Translations under genes and position numbers: made by a program | Source of the DNA: Dichomitus squalens LYAD-421 SS1 | Taxonomy: Eukaryota; Basidiomycota; Agaricomycetes; Polyporales; Polyporaceae | Assembly (NCBI RefSeq): GCF_000275845.1 | Contig: NW_006766894.1 | Coordinates: 166,708 to 230,707, forward strand | Direction of reading: 5' to 3' | Length of the DNA: 64,000 nt | The notes under the pieces: generated by a model | Seen by the model: only the letters and a program-made list of their open reading frames with translations | What the model was told of the DNA's origin: nothing | Databases searched by the model: none | In this document: in pieces, positions 11,991 through 23,565 of the stretch | Numbering within the stretch: position 1 is the stretch's first letter | Layout of the letters: each line of letters opens with the position of its first letter

Positions 11991-13403
11991 ATGCCTCCCC
12001 ACGTCCCCCAGGATATCTGGAATGCAGTCATTGAATCAATCGATCCCGACGATGTGTTGTCTTTGAGGAGCTGCGCCCTTGTCCATCCGGACTGGACACC
12101 TATCAGCCGACTCTGTCTGGCGAGGCATCGGCACATCTCAATCAGGGGCATGGATGGCTATGAGCAAGTTCTCAACCGTTTCCTCCGCTCAGAGAGCATG
12201 AGACCGTGGCTTGGAGGAGTAAAGTCCTTAAGCTTCAACCCTGAGTTTGCAGACTGGGACGACAAGCGAGGATACCGCTTCTTCCACGACTTTGCAGGCC
12301 GATTGCCGAATCTTCGCTATCTCATCATCGGCTGCGCGGACTGGACTGTTGTACCCCATCATCCGAGCATCTTCAGAATGTTTTCGCAATTCCCTTCCGT
12401 CACCTATCTCGAGATGTACCAGACGGAATTCCCCTCTTTCAATGATTTCCGTCGTGCACTCAGTTCATTGCCTTCATTGTCCACCCTCGTCTTGTACAAC
12501 TCGAACTATAGATGGTTCCCGTTACCCCACCACAAGCTCTGGCAGAACGCAAGTCCACAAAAGCGCCCAGCACTGCGCGTCTTCAGGGTTTGCTTTGACC
12601 TCACACAGGAAGAGCTGGACGTGCTCTTCCACTGGTTATTGCAGACGCCTTCCCGTCTCTCCATTCGCGATCTGGCATTCAGTACCCTCCACCTCCCAAT
12701 GAAATCGCACAGAGGTCCTTTGCGACAACCTTGCATCGACTTTGTGGATACTGTCGCCCCATCCGTGTCTACCCTGAGGATAGATTGTCGTGGTAAGTAT
12801 AGTACCATACTATCATTTTATGGAGGCTACCAAGACCCTTCTCATGACCATTTGAATTCCTTAGAAGCCATATCCCTCCGCAATTTCCTGGATCTGCATT
12901 CTCTGGTTGTCGATGTGGTCCCCGGAGGATGGGAGCAACTGAAAGGGCTGCTCTGTGACCTCCCCTCCCGCATTCGCTGTCTCCAGCTCAAGTCAATCCC
13001 GGTTCTAGTGCTGCCTGCTGCCGGAACACTAGACCACGTTTTATACGACACAGACTTCTTCACAGAGGCTCACAGACACGGTGTGAGCCAGCTGGACGCC
13101 TGTCTGTCGCTGGATTCCCTCTCGGAGCTCCAGACGCTGGAGCTAGTCCTGTCTGTCCAGGAGCTAAGAAATCACCTCCGTCAAGAGTTCGAAAGTTCAC
13201 ATCCATATGACGACAGAACGTACTGGATATCGCTTCTCGAGCGATTCACCGAGCCGTCCGAGGAGTACCTGCTCTTGGTCATCGAGGACAGCATCGAAGA
13301 CGACATCCGAAATGGGCTTACAAGCTTACGGACCCCGGGCAGGGAGGTCGAGATCGTTATGACTGCGCATACAGCATGCATACTGGAGAGAAGCCCTTGG
13401 TAG
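11991..13403 (+). CDS. F-box protein, leucine-rich type
   Basis: A single open frame of 470 residues begins at an ATG directly after a pyrimidine-rich stretch. The first 45 residues match the F-box of mushroom F-box proteins: PQDIWNAVIESIDPDD, then SLRSCALVHPDWTPISR. The remainder has the irregular leucine pattern of this family (for example LPNLRYLIIGC and LSSLPSLSTLVL), expected to form an LRR-like solenoid. Such proteins act as substrate receptors of SCF ubiquitin ligases through Skp1; RBX1, the RING subunit of the same ligase class, is encoded 10 kb away, without implying a functional pairing. The substrate is unknown. No introns were needed. A decayed copy lies just upstream. Confidence 0.8.
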   Translation: MPPHVPQDIWNAVIESIDPDDVLSLRSCALVHPDWTPISRLCLARHRHISIRGMDGYEQVLNRFLRSESMRPWLGGVKSLSFNPEFADWDDKRGYRFFHDFAGRLPNLRYLIIGCADWTVVPHHPSIFRMFSQFPSVTYLEMYQTEFPSFNDFRRALSSLPSLSTLVLYNSNYRWFPLPHHKLWQNASPQKRPALRVFRVCFDLTQEELDVLFHWLLQTPSRLSIRDLAFSTLHLPMKSHRGPLRQPCIDFVDTVAPSVSTLRIDCRGKYSTILSFYGGYQDPSHDHLNSLEAISLRNFLDLHSLVVDVVPGGWEQLKGLLCDLPSRIRCLQLKSIPVLVLPAAGTLDHVLYDTDFFTEAHRHGVSQLDACLSLDSLSELQTLELVLSVQELRNHLRQEFESSHPYDDRTYWISLLERFTEPSEEYLLLVIEDSIEDDIRNGLTSLRTPGREVEIVMTAHTACILERSPW

Positions 13404-13820
13404 TAAGTCTCACAACCAAACTCTTGGAATGTGCTCTTCCTCATGTCTCGCGTATACTACTCTTTTCCAGCAAAACTGTTTCTTCTCAGTGATGCTCAGG
13501 TGCCGCGCGTCCTCAAATTCGGTCAGAAGCGCGGGCGGACCGTTCTCCCGTCTGCGGATCCTTCCTGTAGACGCATTCGTAGTGGTCGGATGATACGGCG
13601 CATAGCAGATTGGGAGTAGATTAGGTGCTAGCTATTTTCTGCGTTCAATTCATAGCACTGCTCTTCGCTACACTACGGATGTACAGCTTATTCGTGCATG
13701 ACCCAACGCCTCAAGGTCACCCCTAAGCCCGTGCTAGAGAGCAGAGCTTAGCATCTGGATAACTTATCAAGAAACGGGCGGCCGGCAAGAACGACTCGCC
13801 GCGAAACCGAACCCCTCCTC
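13404..13820. other. Convergent 3' intergenic region
   Basis: Lies between the stop codons of the F-box gene and the phosphoesterase gene. A 62-codon open frame at 13431-13619 has no recognisable features. Confidence 0.45.
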
Positions 13821-15785
13821 TCAAAGCAACATCAGAGCGCCCACAACAGCACCCACGACGACGAGCAAGCCCTCCCTCACGCCCGCGCCCAGTTTCACGG
13901 CGGCGTTCTTCCCGCCCGCCGGCGCCGTGCTGCTCGCAGAGGCGGCCGGCGGCTGGATGACCTCCGTCCCGTTCGCATAGTTGAAGCCGGGGTCGGTGCC
14001 CCACGGGTTCGCCTGCCCGGACGCGGTGAGGTTCACGGGCTGCGGCGCCTTCGCGAGCGTGAGCGCCGTGTCGAGCAGCGGGGAGACGAACACGCCCTGG
14101 CCGCCCGCGCTGACGCCGGAGGTGTTCGGCGCGACGAAGGGGATGTAGAACTCGGCGTTGAGCGGGCCGGGGATCGTGCCCGTGATGTTCAGCAGCGCTA
14201 GAGCGAGCGGGGGTCGTCAGCACGGGATATGCGCGCGGTGATGGAGGGGGGAGGAGAGGGGAGGAGGAGCGGACGTACGGATGCGGGTGTCGTTGCCGGC
14301 GAGGCCGTTGTTGGTCCAGTTGGTCTTCTTGGCGACGAAGTCGATGACGTTGTTGAGCGTCGTGTTGGTGTCGCCGCGGCCGAGCGCCTTGAGGCCCCAG
14401 TTCGCCTCGACGGTGGAGAGCGCGGTGTAGTGCGTGTAGAACGTGGAGTCGGTCGTGTTCCGGAGGTTCTCGGGGAGACCGCCGCCCAGCACGAGCGTGT
14501 AGATGCGGTTGTTGATAGTGTAAGCTATGACAGACGAATACATCAGGTATATGCGCACAAGGAAGTTCATCCCGGTGGAACAACTCACTTTCGGTCTCGT
14601 CGAAGGTGAGCAGGATCAGCGTGCGGTTGTTGTTGAACTTGGTGTCTGCCAGGAGCGGGACCAGCCAGTAGTTGAGCCAGTCGCCGACGAAGTCGATCGT
14701 CGTATCGTGGCCCTGAAGAAATCAGGATCAGTCCAAACTCAACGAAAGTGACAAAGCACGCTCACATCATTGACAAGGTTGGGGGTGACGAAGCTCCACT
14801 GAGGGATCACATCGGCTTTGACATCGTTGGCGAAGTCGTTAACTATTGATTATGAACTCCGGTCAGTCTCGCCGTTAACAGTATCAAATGCTGGTGCACT
14901 CACAGTTGCGGATACGGAGTGCGCGGCTGGAAACGTTCGCGACCGAGTCGAAGATGATCAACCCATTGTGCTTGCGCACGTAGTACGTATACGTGCCGTT
15001 GCCGTCTGCGGTACCGGAAGCGCATCAGTGCTTCCCGAGACAAACATTTAATATACGCGAGGATAACTCACTCAAGTAATCCTCTGAGGTGAAGTTGAAG
15101 CTCGTGAACCCATCGTAGGGCATGTTCTCTTGGTCTGTCAAAACATACTAAGAACCAGAGGTCCTCTCTATATTGAACAACACAAGGAGCGATACTCACA
15201 AGAGGCCCAAGAGACGTTCTTTTCCTCGAGAAGATCGACGACGGACGAGATGTTCTGGGGGATATGGTCTGCATACGGCCGACCGATGAGTTGACGACAC
15301 CCCGAGATGCGCGTAAATGGACTCACAGAAGTTGTCATCGCCTGCCCCGAAGAAGTCACCACCGACAGCAGCGATGTAGTTGGGCTCAGAAGGGTGGGTG
15401 ACGGCGTAGAACGAGTCGAGCAGGAGACCCTGCGTGCTGAGGTTTTGGAACACCGGCGACGACGCAGCGGTCTCGTCTAGAAAGCACAGAGGATGGGACA
15501 CCCCGTCAACTGGGTTGGCGGCGACGATGGCAAATGCGCGACGCGCGATTGGCTGGAGGGATGGAGGTACGTACAATCAGTGTTCTCGATCCAGATCTGG
15601 ATGAAGCGATCGAAGGCCTTTCCGGGGACGAGGGGCCCGTTGGAAAGCGTGTTGTTCGTCTGGCCCGTGTAGTTGGCCGACGACGACTCGGGCGATGCGG
15701 CGGGTGGCTGGAACGTAAACGCGGAGGCGGCGAAGGCAGAGCCCGCACAGGCGAGTGTGGATACGAGAACGAGGGCTGCACGCAT
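13821..15785 (-). CDS. Secreted phosphoesterase-family acid phosphatase, probably GPI-anchored
   Basis: Nine exons: 15785..15575, 15476..15327, 15268..15200, 15134..15072, 15005..14904, 14842..14766, 14712..14589, 14524..14279, 14197..13821. They give 402 residues. It starts with a signal peptide (MRAALVLVSTLACAGSAFA). Family landmarks are FIQIWIENTD, THPSEPNYIAAVGGDFFGAG, PNLVNDGHDTTIDFVGDW and LLTFDETETYTINNR, the acidic and His residues expected to bind metal in the phosphoesterase family that includes fungal acid phosphatases. The C-terminus is Ser/Ala-rich followed by a hydrophobic tail (LLVVVGAVVGALMLL), as for GPI attachment. Many NxS/T sites are present. Likely role: cell-surface phosphate release; the substrate is not predictable. 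Confidence 0.88.
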
Positions 15786-17321
15786 CTCGGCCCAGGTCGT
15801 GTGCGTCGAACGGGCGGTGGTAGAGATCGAACGCGTTGGAGGAAAGACTCGAGGGCGACAGCGTTTTGACGGCGCGTGCTTTATGGGATGAGGACGATGG
15901 TTGTATCCTATCGACGGCCGGGCCAGGCTTGGGTTTAGCCGCACCCATCTGGAACGACCCTAGACTGGGTGCGCATGCCCGCACAACTCTAAGGCTACCC
16001 AACGCCGTAGAGAGGAGAAGCACGTTCAGCAGGTACCTGGCGGCCCGTCTCCCGATAGGCCGCTCTTCCAGCGAGCCCGACAGCTTGATTGATGTAGCAC
16101 GTCGCGCGGGCCCCTGAGACTGGCAGAGAACAGTCCTCACATGGTTCGACCACGAACGTGCGTTGAGAACCATCCTAGCAATGTCCATATTTAGCATGAG
16201 GAACACATGTGCTATACTCGCCATCTCTGACTGGGTCACTCACAGATATGACGCCTCATGTCGTGCTATTACATACCAGCAATCATTCATCAACTGTGCA
16301 GAGCAATTCCGATTCCCAAGAGGTTGGAAGAAACGTTGACGAAGGGTCTATTTGGCGCCCAGCGGCCTGGTCCGTTGAGCGCCTGTGTAAAGTTAGAGCG
16401 AAAAGTCCGGAACCAACAGCATCGCTGCGATTTGTCTTGCGGGTACGCTCAAGGTAAACATTAAAATATGTGGGTGACTATCCTATACCGTCTCGTCACC
16501 ATCGACTGCCGGACGCTGCTCTTTGCGCGGTGGTATACTGGATGACCCTCGAATGGATCTCACATCTGTGCGTTCTGCTGGTACGCTTGGCAAGTTTTCT
16601 TCAAGTACCATCGCGCTTGCCCTACGGTCTATGGCCCCGACTAGTGCTGCTGGTGGAGATGGCGCGCACAGTACACTGCTGCTATTGTAGCACTGCTTAA
16701 GGATGCTGCCAGTACGTCACCTGCACCGCCATATGCGACCTGCAAGATCGGGTCTCGCTCCGGCGGAGGTAGCGTGTTGAGCGCTTGAGCAACGATTCCA
16801 CACTCCAGTCCTCCTTCGTATTCAGGTCCAATCTAACGACAGCACCCGATCACTCTCGATTTCAAAGTTTAACTTCGTTCTCCAGTACTTGTGCCGGCAC
16901 CATGCTCTTGGCGACACCTGTGGCCACCTCCGAATGTCGCGGGCTGACGCCCTGGCTTGGTCCGCGAGATGCAAGTCTACCAAAGGCGAAGCTTTTTCAT
17001 GCCCCAGGTCGCTATCTGCACACATGCGACCAGCCTAGTCAACCGTCCAACCACCACAATTGGCCGAGCGGCATCGTCCTCGTCCTTTGAATCTCAAGGC
17101 TGTTGACGAGAAGCGCACATTCGCGGTACCGGTATGTTTGCGCTAGAACCGACCAGCCCCCTGAATCTGCCATTAACGTCTGGTCATCTGATGTCATGCC
17201 CCAGCTTCCCCGCCGCCATGCCGGCCCTCCCGTCAATGCTCTTCATTCTCTATCGCACACGACACCCAGCTACGTCGCACATGCTCCTGTCAAGTTGGCC
17301 TCGATTGCGATTTCTGGACGC
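15786..17321. other. Gene-poor stretch
   Basis: About 1.5 kb with only short, unpatterned open frames on both strands. I looked for further DUF6593 relics here and found none. Confidence 0.45.
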
Positions 17322-18043
17322 TCAGGGAGACGAAACGTTCGCTGCAGACGTCCCGGAGGCAGTATACGCGGCACCCCCGGTAGCACTCGCCCCGCCCAGC
17401 TCCTCCCGGCGCCGCTGTTCTAGGATGACGAACGACAACAGGATAACGTCGAGCATCGGAACCGCGCTAGGTGCAACGCTCAAGCTGAGCAGCTGTCCCA
17501 CGGCCGAATGCGCGTTGTGCGACCGAGCGATGGGTGTCCGCGTTCGCATGCTGACGAGCTGCGTGCGCGATACACGCGCAGCGGGTCAGTCTAGATCTCT
17601 GGGTCAAAGCAGTTAACGCCGGACGCAATGCGGACCTCGAAGGTTATTGGCTTCTCCTTCCAGTGGAACTCTTCGCCGTCTGGTGCCACCAATACGCGTG
17701 TGCTGCGGTGTGCGCGCGAGCTGTCAGTGCTTTCTCCGTGCATGTACAAGATGTATGGTCGTTGATCTCACCTCGAGAGTATGTTCCTTTTCCGTAGCCA
17801 CTTGGACAGCTTGCATCTCACCCCGTGGAATGTGACCTGGTCGCGCCGGAATGACTTCTGCTCCCAATCCGCGAAGACGTTGCCCTAGGCGTCGCGAAGG
17901 ACTGTTGTGTCCTTCCGAAGCCCCACTCCCTCTGTCGTGATGCTATACAACTTCTCGCCTGACGCCGCGTTCACAACGTTTGAACGCAAAGGGTCATCCC
18001 TCAGAAACGAAATGACATGCTGTCTTGAGTCGGGGGCACGCAT
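17322..18043 (-). pseudogene. DUF6593 copy C with in-frame stop
   Basis: Exons 18043..17772, 17702..17636 and 17558..17322 follow the family plan (first exon 272 nt, as in copy D). The frame holds the expected blocks: SFLRDDPLRSNVVNAASGEK, KDTTVLRDA, FADWEQKSF, LVAPDGEEFHWKEK and MLDVILLSFVILEQRRREE. In exon 1, however, the codon after RDA is TAG (17887..17885) where relatives have R or Q. A single CAG-to-TAG change explains it. The donor of exon 2 (GTCCGC) is also weak. Translation would stop after about 53 residues, so this looks like a recently inactivated copy, or a site needing a sequencing check. Confidence 0.72.
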
Positions 18044-18323
18044 TGATGCAGCGAGAGGTGAGTGAGTGTGTACAGTGTCATACTCCGGTTCTCAATTATT
18101 GATTACGGACACCGATCCAGGGAGGCGGGCGGCCGTACGGCCGAACACGCTGTTACAGTGCGGTCTCACGAGGTGGAGACCGACATGCCGGCGAAACAGG
18201 GTGGTAATCCAACCTCGAGCTTCCGTCCGCTCACGTCAAAGGCGTTCGCCGATGACATCGTGATCAGCGAGTCCCTATACCGGCCTGTCCTCTCGCTCCG
18301 AGACCAAGGTGGCTCCGCCGCCG

Positions 18324-19043
18324 CTAGTACCGCACCGCCCGCCCGCCCGAGTTCGCCCAGCGGGTATAGCCACCTGCGCCTGCAATCGCGTCCGCGACGG
18401 GACTTTTTCCCTCCCTTCTTCGCCTCTCCTCGAGGATGACGAACGAGAGCAAAATGCTGTCGAGCATGTGCGCGACGTCTGCGCTGACGTCGATCCTCAT
18501 GAGCGTTCCCTTGCTCTCATAGCCATGATGCGATTCGGCAACAACCGTGTTGGTTTCGTTGTGGATCAGCTAAGAGATGGTCAGTCGCGAGTTGACATTG
18601 CGCATATACAAATCTCGGGACTTCTGCCCACGTACCTCAAGTTCCGAAGAACCGTCTTTCATCCTCCAGTGGTACATCCCGGGGTCTTGGGGCGATGCAA
18701 CCGTCCATGTCCTGCACGCGCAAAGATCCCTGGTGAGCAACAGCGACTCCCGCATATGCATACATGCGCACTTCGAGAACACGCCCTTGGCCGACACCCA
18801 ATTTGACACCTTGTTCGCCTTCCCTCTGATCGTGATCGTATCGTGCCCGAGCGCTTTATGCTCCCACGTCGCGGCGACCTCCCCGGGGCTGCGGGCATCG
18901 CGGATGGTCGTCGTGTCGTGCTGCAGCCTTCTGCGGGTGGTTGATATCTCGTAGAGGGTCTCGCCGGACATGGCGTCTACGACAGTCGAGTTGAGCGGCT
19001 CGTCCCGTAGGAAGGAGACGGTCAGCCCAAAGGAGTCGGCCAT
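18324..19043 (-). CDS. DUF6593 protein, copy D
   Basis: Exons 19043..18772, 18711..18636 and 18569..18324 give 197 residues. Landmarks are VSFLRDEPLNSTVVDAMSGE, TTIRDARSPGEVAATWEHKA, then MYHWRMKDGS in exon 2 and AHMLDSILLSFVILEERRRR in exon 3. The tail is short and Gly/Ala-rich (AIAGAGGYTRWANS). The start at 19043 is chosen because the domain begins immediately after it; an in-frame ATG further upstream would add a non-conserved leader. It sits tail-to-head with copies C and E on the same strand. The biochemical role is unknown. Confidence 0.8.
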
Positions 19044-19298
19044 ATCCGCGGGTTTCAGTCTTGGATGGTTTGCGATGCACCTCGTGGGCCGGGGTTCTGT
19101 GCTGTGGATAGTGATAATCAAGTAGGTACAAGCTGCCTTTCTTCATACAAATAAGTAGACTGATACGAGCGCTACAGGTGATATGAACGCAGTGGAGTCG
19201 AGGCAGCGCACCCCGTTGTTATCATGGAGCATTACCGCAGCCCATGGCTCCACCCAACCCACGTCCCGATCGCGCCGGACTGCCCTCAAGGAGTTCTC

Positions 19299-20139
19299 TC
19301 AAACGCTGGAAACTCGTATCGTACGGGTCGTAACACCGGTGTCCGCGTCCAGCGTGCCAACGCGTTCCACCCCGTTGAATTCTGACAAGGCTCTCCTGTG
19401 GCCGTTCTTGTCAGTACGAGACGATCGTGCGCCTTCGCCTCTGCGCTTGCTCTCTGTGCAGACGGGGGCGATTCGCGAGCCTTCGAGGACCACGAATGAG
19501 AATATGATGGTGTCAAGCATGTGGAGCACGTCATGGCTGACGTCGAGGGAAAGTTTGGTGCCTCCATAATGGTGGGTTGGATGCGACTGGGCGAGTATCT
19601 CATTCGTTCGTGGGTTCACGAGCTGACCATGAACAGTGGAAGTGCTCCGGGTAAGAAGCTAGTCATGGGTCAGCATCGACAAAGCACGTACCTTGAACGC
19701 CTCTCCCAGACTCTGCCAGTGGTAAACATCTCCATTCGGCTCAGGAAGAATCCATACGCTAGGTCAATGAGTCTTCGTGAGTACTTTCCAGAACCCCTTC
19801 CTCCGCATAACACCACCTCGCAAGTATCGCGCTCGTGACCCACCTAGCGGTGAAAGCCCACGCCCTCTTCCTCCTCGGCAGCCAGTGCTCAAGGGTACAC
19901 CTCTGCCCGTGGACCTTGACGTTGTCGTACCCTCGGCCACCAGGCCACCAGCTCTGCTCGCGTGTGGCGACGACCTCGCCTTGGCTATTGCTGACGGTGG
20001 TGTTGCGCGCGGTGTCGCCAGTCTGGGTAGAGATAGAGTACAGAAGCTTCCCGGACTTGCTGTCGATGACCGCGGAGCTAAACGGGCTGTCGTTGAGGAA
20101 GGTGACGTTCAGTCCAGCCAGACATTTTGGGTGTCGCAT
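19299..20139 (-). CDS. DUF6593 protein, copy E
   Basis: Exons 20139..19844, 19758..19692 and 19622..19299 give 228 residues, the longest copy. Landmarks are VTFLNDSPFSSAVIDSKSGK, NSQGEVVATREQSWW, PNGDVYHWQSLGEAF and LHMLDTIIFSFVVLEGSR. It differs from its neighbours by an extended loop in exon 1 (WWPGGRGYDN) and a charged C-terminal extension of about 60 residues (KRRGEGARSSRTDKNGHRR). Intron phases match those of the other four copies, which supports the model. Confidence 0.78.
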
Positions 20140-21003
20140 TTTAGATCATAAGGTGGGTATGCGTCAAGACTAAAGCAACAGTTTGGCTTTGAGGATACAC
20201 AACTAGTACGTAGCCTATTGTACACGTACGGACTGCATCCTGATTCGAGGTACGTGGAGTAGAGTGGGGCGATTGATTCTACGTGCGAGAGTTGCGTCAA
20301 GGCGGAGTAAACTGGCGCAAAATGCTGAGCACTCTCACTACACATCTCACTTGGTCTTGCAAAGAGGGCTGGTATGATTGAACTGCGGACATACATCGAT
20401 AAGCTCTTCTTGGGCTTTTTGGTGAAGCGCAAAGCCATTGTTCCTGAAACGGAAAATGCTCACGTGTTCGGCCTCGTGAGCCGCCTCAATGATTGCAGCT
20501 TCTGAGTCTAAGGATCTGGCAGGCCCAAGTCTGATACACCTTCTCTTATCTTGCCTTTACTTACGCCCACTGATTGCTGTCGGTCTCTGCTGCAGTCGCT
20601 ATATGCAGAGCAAACTTCGCGTACCTGATACTCAACAATCGCTCTGTTCCACGCACAGTCAGGGGATTATAGATGGGTCCAAGCCGTGCAAAGTTAATTG
20701 ACATCCGCCCACGCCAATCGACCATGAGACGGGCCCTGCTGAAATTGCGTGACCCTAACGAAAAGGTTTCCCGCATACAGCCATATGTTCCGCTCTTGCC
20801 CTTGCTGACAGCCACTGTGCACTGCAGAGGTTACTACAAGATAACATCGAGAATTTTCTCGAGACATGCATTCCCAGAAGGGATGGCTCTTTGAGAGATC
20901 AGGTGAGGTACTTCTGTAGCTACATCGGCCTTATACTTCTGTGTTAACAACTCGCCCCGTATGTTACGATCTATGATGGAATCAGGACACCTCGAGGAAG
21001 GTG
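20140..21003. other. Intergenic between divergent genes
   Basis: 864 bases between the starts of DUF6593 copy E (-) and the HET gene (+). Only short unpatterned frames occur. It presumably holds both promoters. Confidence 0.45.
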
Positions 21004-22893
21004 ATGCGAGTCCTCGATACCCACACTGGTCGCTTCGTTTGGATCGATCCAGTCCAAGAGGAATATGCCATACTGTCGCACACTTGGGATCCGATTGGCG
21101 AACAGACATACAGCTCCGTCCGGGACCTGCAACTTTCCACGGAATCTACGCTCTTTCAGAACCAAGCCCTCTCCTCCAAGGTCATGCAGGCATGCGCCAT
21201 CGCACGTAGAGATGGATTTCGCTACATCTGGATCGACTCCTGCTGTATCGACAAGACGAGCAGCTCCGAATTGTCGGAGGCGATCAATTCAATGTTCGAC
21301 TGGTACCGTCGAGCTGCCCTTTGCTACGCGTTTCTCGCAGACGTTCCCAATCGATCAGACTCGGATGCGTTATCTCGCTTCGAGGGTAGCAGGTGGTTCA
21401 AGAGGGGATGGACGCTTCAGGAGCTCATCGCACCTAGATCCCTCGTCTTCTTGTCCGCCGACTGGGAGGTTTTCGGCACGAAGACCACGCTGATCGCGAC
21501 TGTAGCGAAGGTGACGGGCGTCGAGGAAGGAGTCTTGAGACATCAGAAGGCGCTCAGTTCAGTCCCGGTGGTGGTGCGGATGTCCTGGGCCGCCAATCGA
21601 GAGACGACGAGAGTGGAGGACAGAGCCTACTCGCTGTTCGGGATCTTCAACATCCGCCTCAATGCGCTCTACGGAGAAGGGGAGAACGCGTTCATTCGCC
21701 TGCAGGAGGAGATCCTCGTGAGGATTCCCGATCAAACCATCTTCGCGTGGGGCTCCGGGGTGACCTCCCACCTGGGCCCATCACCGCTTCCACGGTCCCC
21801 TCTGTCCAGAATAACGCTCTATGAGAACGCGGGAACCAGACCGCGCTTCTTGCTCCCCCTCTCGCCGACGGATTTCGCAGAGTCTGGTCAGATCTACCCG
21901 ATTCCACCCGGGCGCTGGAACGACTTCGGACTCAGTAACATCCCCATCCCCGAATTTACCACTTCACCCTACGGAATACGTACCCAGCTCCCACTGCTAC
22001 CCATCGCCGTGTACTTTGGTAAAGCTCATTTCGATAACACCCTCTCTTCCAACAAGGCTTGGTACCTGGCGATCTTCGCTTGCGAACACTCCTCCTACAG
22101 GGGTAGGGTGTTGGCACGCGTTTGCTTCGCAAAACGGTCCCAGGACCCTCAGCATCCCAAGCTTCTGCAGCGCGGTTTCATCGTGTTGTCTGACCCTCCG
22201 AGGGACAACATCCGAGGGTGCTTTGATATGGTCACGTTGGACTGGACGCAGCTCCGAGACTGGCGCAGCGAGCTCCTCGTCCAGACTGTCTACATACCTT
22301 TCACGAACCCAGCGACGTCCCTACGGCGCGAACTCCCGCCTTCTCCCACAATCACTTCACCCTCATCGCTTGGAAAGCCCGCTCTCCGCATCATACTCGA
22401 AGACTGGTGCCGTGCAGCATTGGCCGCCCAAGGCTACGAGGACAAGCTGGACTTCCTCATCATCGGGCGGAAGGGGCGGAAGAGGGAGACGCTTGGGCTG
22501 CATTGTCTCCTCCTATCCAGGCACGACCTAGTGGTCAGACTCGAGTTTGAGTTCCAGTACCTACGGAACTCCACTGCACCCGGGCATAGTCTGCAAGTGA
22601 CCGCATCGACCTTCTTGCCTACGGCCCCCCAAACGCTACCGATGAACCTCATCTCCGAATCCGATGATCGAGCGCTTACGCAATGGTATGGGGAGTCAGG
22701 CTTTCCCGACATCGAGCTCCAAACCCAGGCGGGGCGCCGGTTGACGCTGGTGCTCCATATTGCGGAGGTGCCACCGAAGGACGAGGACGTGGACGCGCAT
22801 TGGTTCAAGTTACGAGTCGAGATCATAGAGGAGCATACCGAGAATTCCGCGCAGCTGAAGGAGAATGTAGACCAAGACGACTCGCCGCAGTGA
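21004..22893 (+). CDS. HET-domain protein
   Basis: A single exon of 629 residues. The ATG at 21004 gives the usual opening MRVLDTHTGRF, then EYAILSHTW. The HET domain follows with FRYIWIDSCCIDKTSSSELS, a block ending MFDWYRRAALCYAFLADV, WFKRGWTLQELIAPRSLVFL and TRVEDRAYSLFGIFNIRLN. These are the conserved blocks of heterokaryon-incompatibility domains, which in ascomycetes trigger cell death on non-self fusion. In basidiomycetes the family is expanded and its role is mostly untested. The C-terminal 350 residues have no repeat (no WD40 or ankyrin) and no motif I recognise, so the partner or sensor module is unknown. There is no transmembrane segment. Confidence 0.88.
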   Translation: MRVLDTHTGRFVWIDPVQEEYAILSHTWDPIGEQTYSSVRDLQLSTESTLFQNQALSSKVMQACAIARRDGFRYIWIDSCCIDKTSSSELSEAINSMFDWYRRAALCYAFLADVPNRSDSDALSRFEGSRWFKRGWTLQELIAPRSLVFLSADWEVFGTKTTLIATVAKVTGVEEGVLRHQKALSSVPVVVRMSWAANRETTRVEDRAYSLFGIFNIRLNALYGEGENAFIRLQEEILVRIPDQTIFAWGSGVTSHLGPSPLPRSPLSRITLYENAGTRPRFLLPLSPTDFAESGQIYPIPPGRWNDFGLSNIPIPEFTTSPYGIRTQLPLLPIAVYFGKAHFDNTLSSNKAWYLAIFACEHSSYRGRVLARVCFAKRSQDPQHPKLLQRGFIVLSDPPRDNIRGCFDMVTLDWTQLRDWRSELLVQTVYIPFTNPATSLRRELPPSPTITSPSSLGKPALRIILEDWCRAALAAQGYEDKLDFLIIGRKGRKRETLGLHCLLLSRHDLVVRLEFEFQYLRNSTAPGHSLQVTASTFLPTAPQTLPMNLISESDDRALTQWYGESGFPDIELQTQAGRRLTLVLHIAEVPPKDEDVDAHWFKLRVEIIEEHTENSAQLKENVDQDDSPQ

Positions 22894-23565
22894 CGCCTCT
22901 GATATATGAGGGTTCCCGAAGTGTACGTTTCTTCTGTATGTCTGCACTCTTTGGCTGTCTGGCGACCATGGCAAGACAGAAGATACTCACAGGATATGAT
23001 ATCAGTATCGTTTGCTCATGTCGCCTAGAATCTGGTTGTTGATGACGACGCGTATGTTGTTCGACGCCATGGGGCTGGCTTCTTAAGAACGTACAGAACG
23101 CGAGATGTTCAATACGAAATCCCATCGCCTTGATCTGGTGCACTGCGGGACCTAGATCTTGAAGTCAGCGCTTTAAAAGCTACCCCTTTGTATTTATCGA
23201 TACAAGATCATAATCAAATCAAATCAACGGGAACACACGCTGTGATCGTCGAAGGCATCATGAGCTCTCGGCGCGGGATAATAATGGGGGCCTGCACAAA
23301 TTATCGGCCGTGAACAGAAATCGCTAACGCGAAGTCAGTCGCTTATCGACCCCTTAGCGGCTTTGAAGCCCTGAATCGACCAGCTGCAACCATCCACATA
23401 TGTCGATTGTACAATTGATAAGTTCGTACACACCTTTATAACCCATCCCATGATATTCGATGCACGCGACAGGGACTATCCAGCGGAACACATCGAGCTC
23501 GACGGCGTATAATACATTGCAAGGAGAGGGAAAACACTGATACATTGGTCTGAGTAGTGAACAAT
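22894..23565. other. Convergent 3' intergenic region
   Basis: 672 bases between the HET stop and the RBX1 stop. Nothing else was recognised. Confidence 0.45.

Noticed and set aside
15577..16239. Upstream in-frame extension of the phosphoesterase to 220 codons
   Set aside because: The extension has no conserved feature and would bury the signal peptide that begins at 15785.
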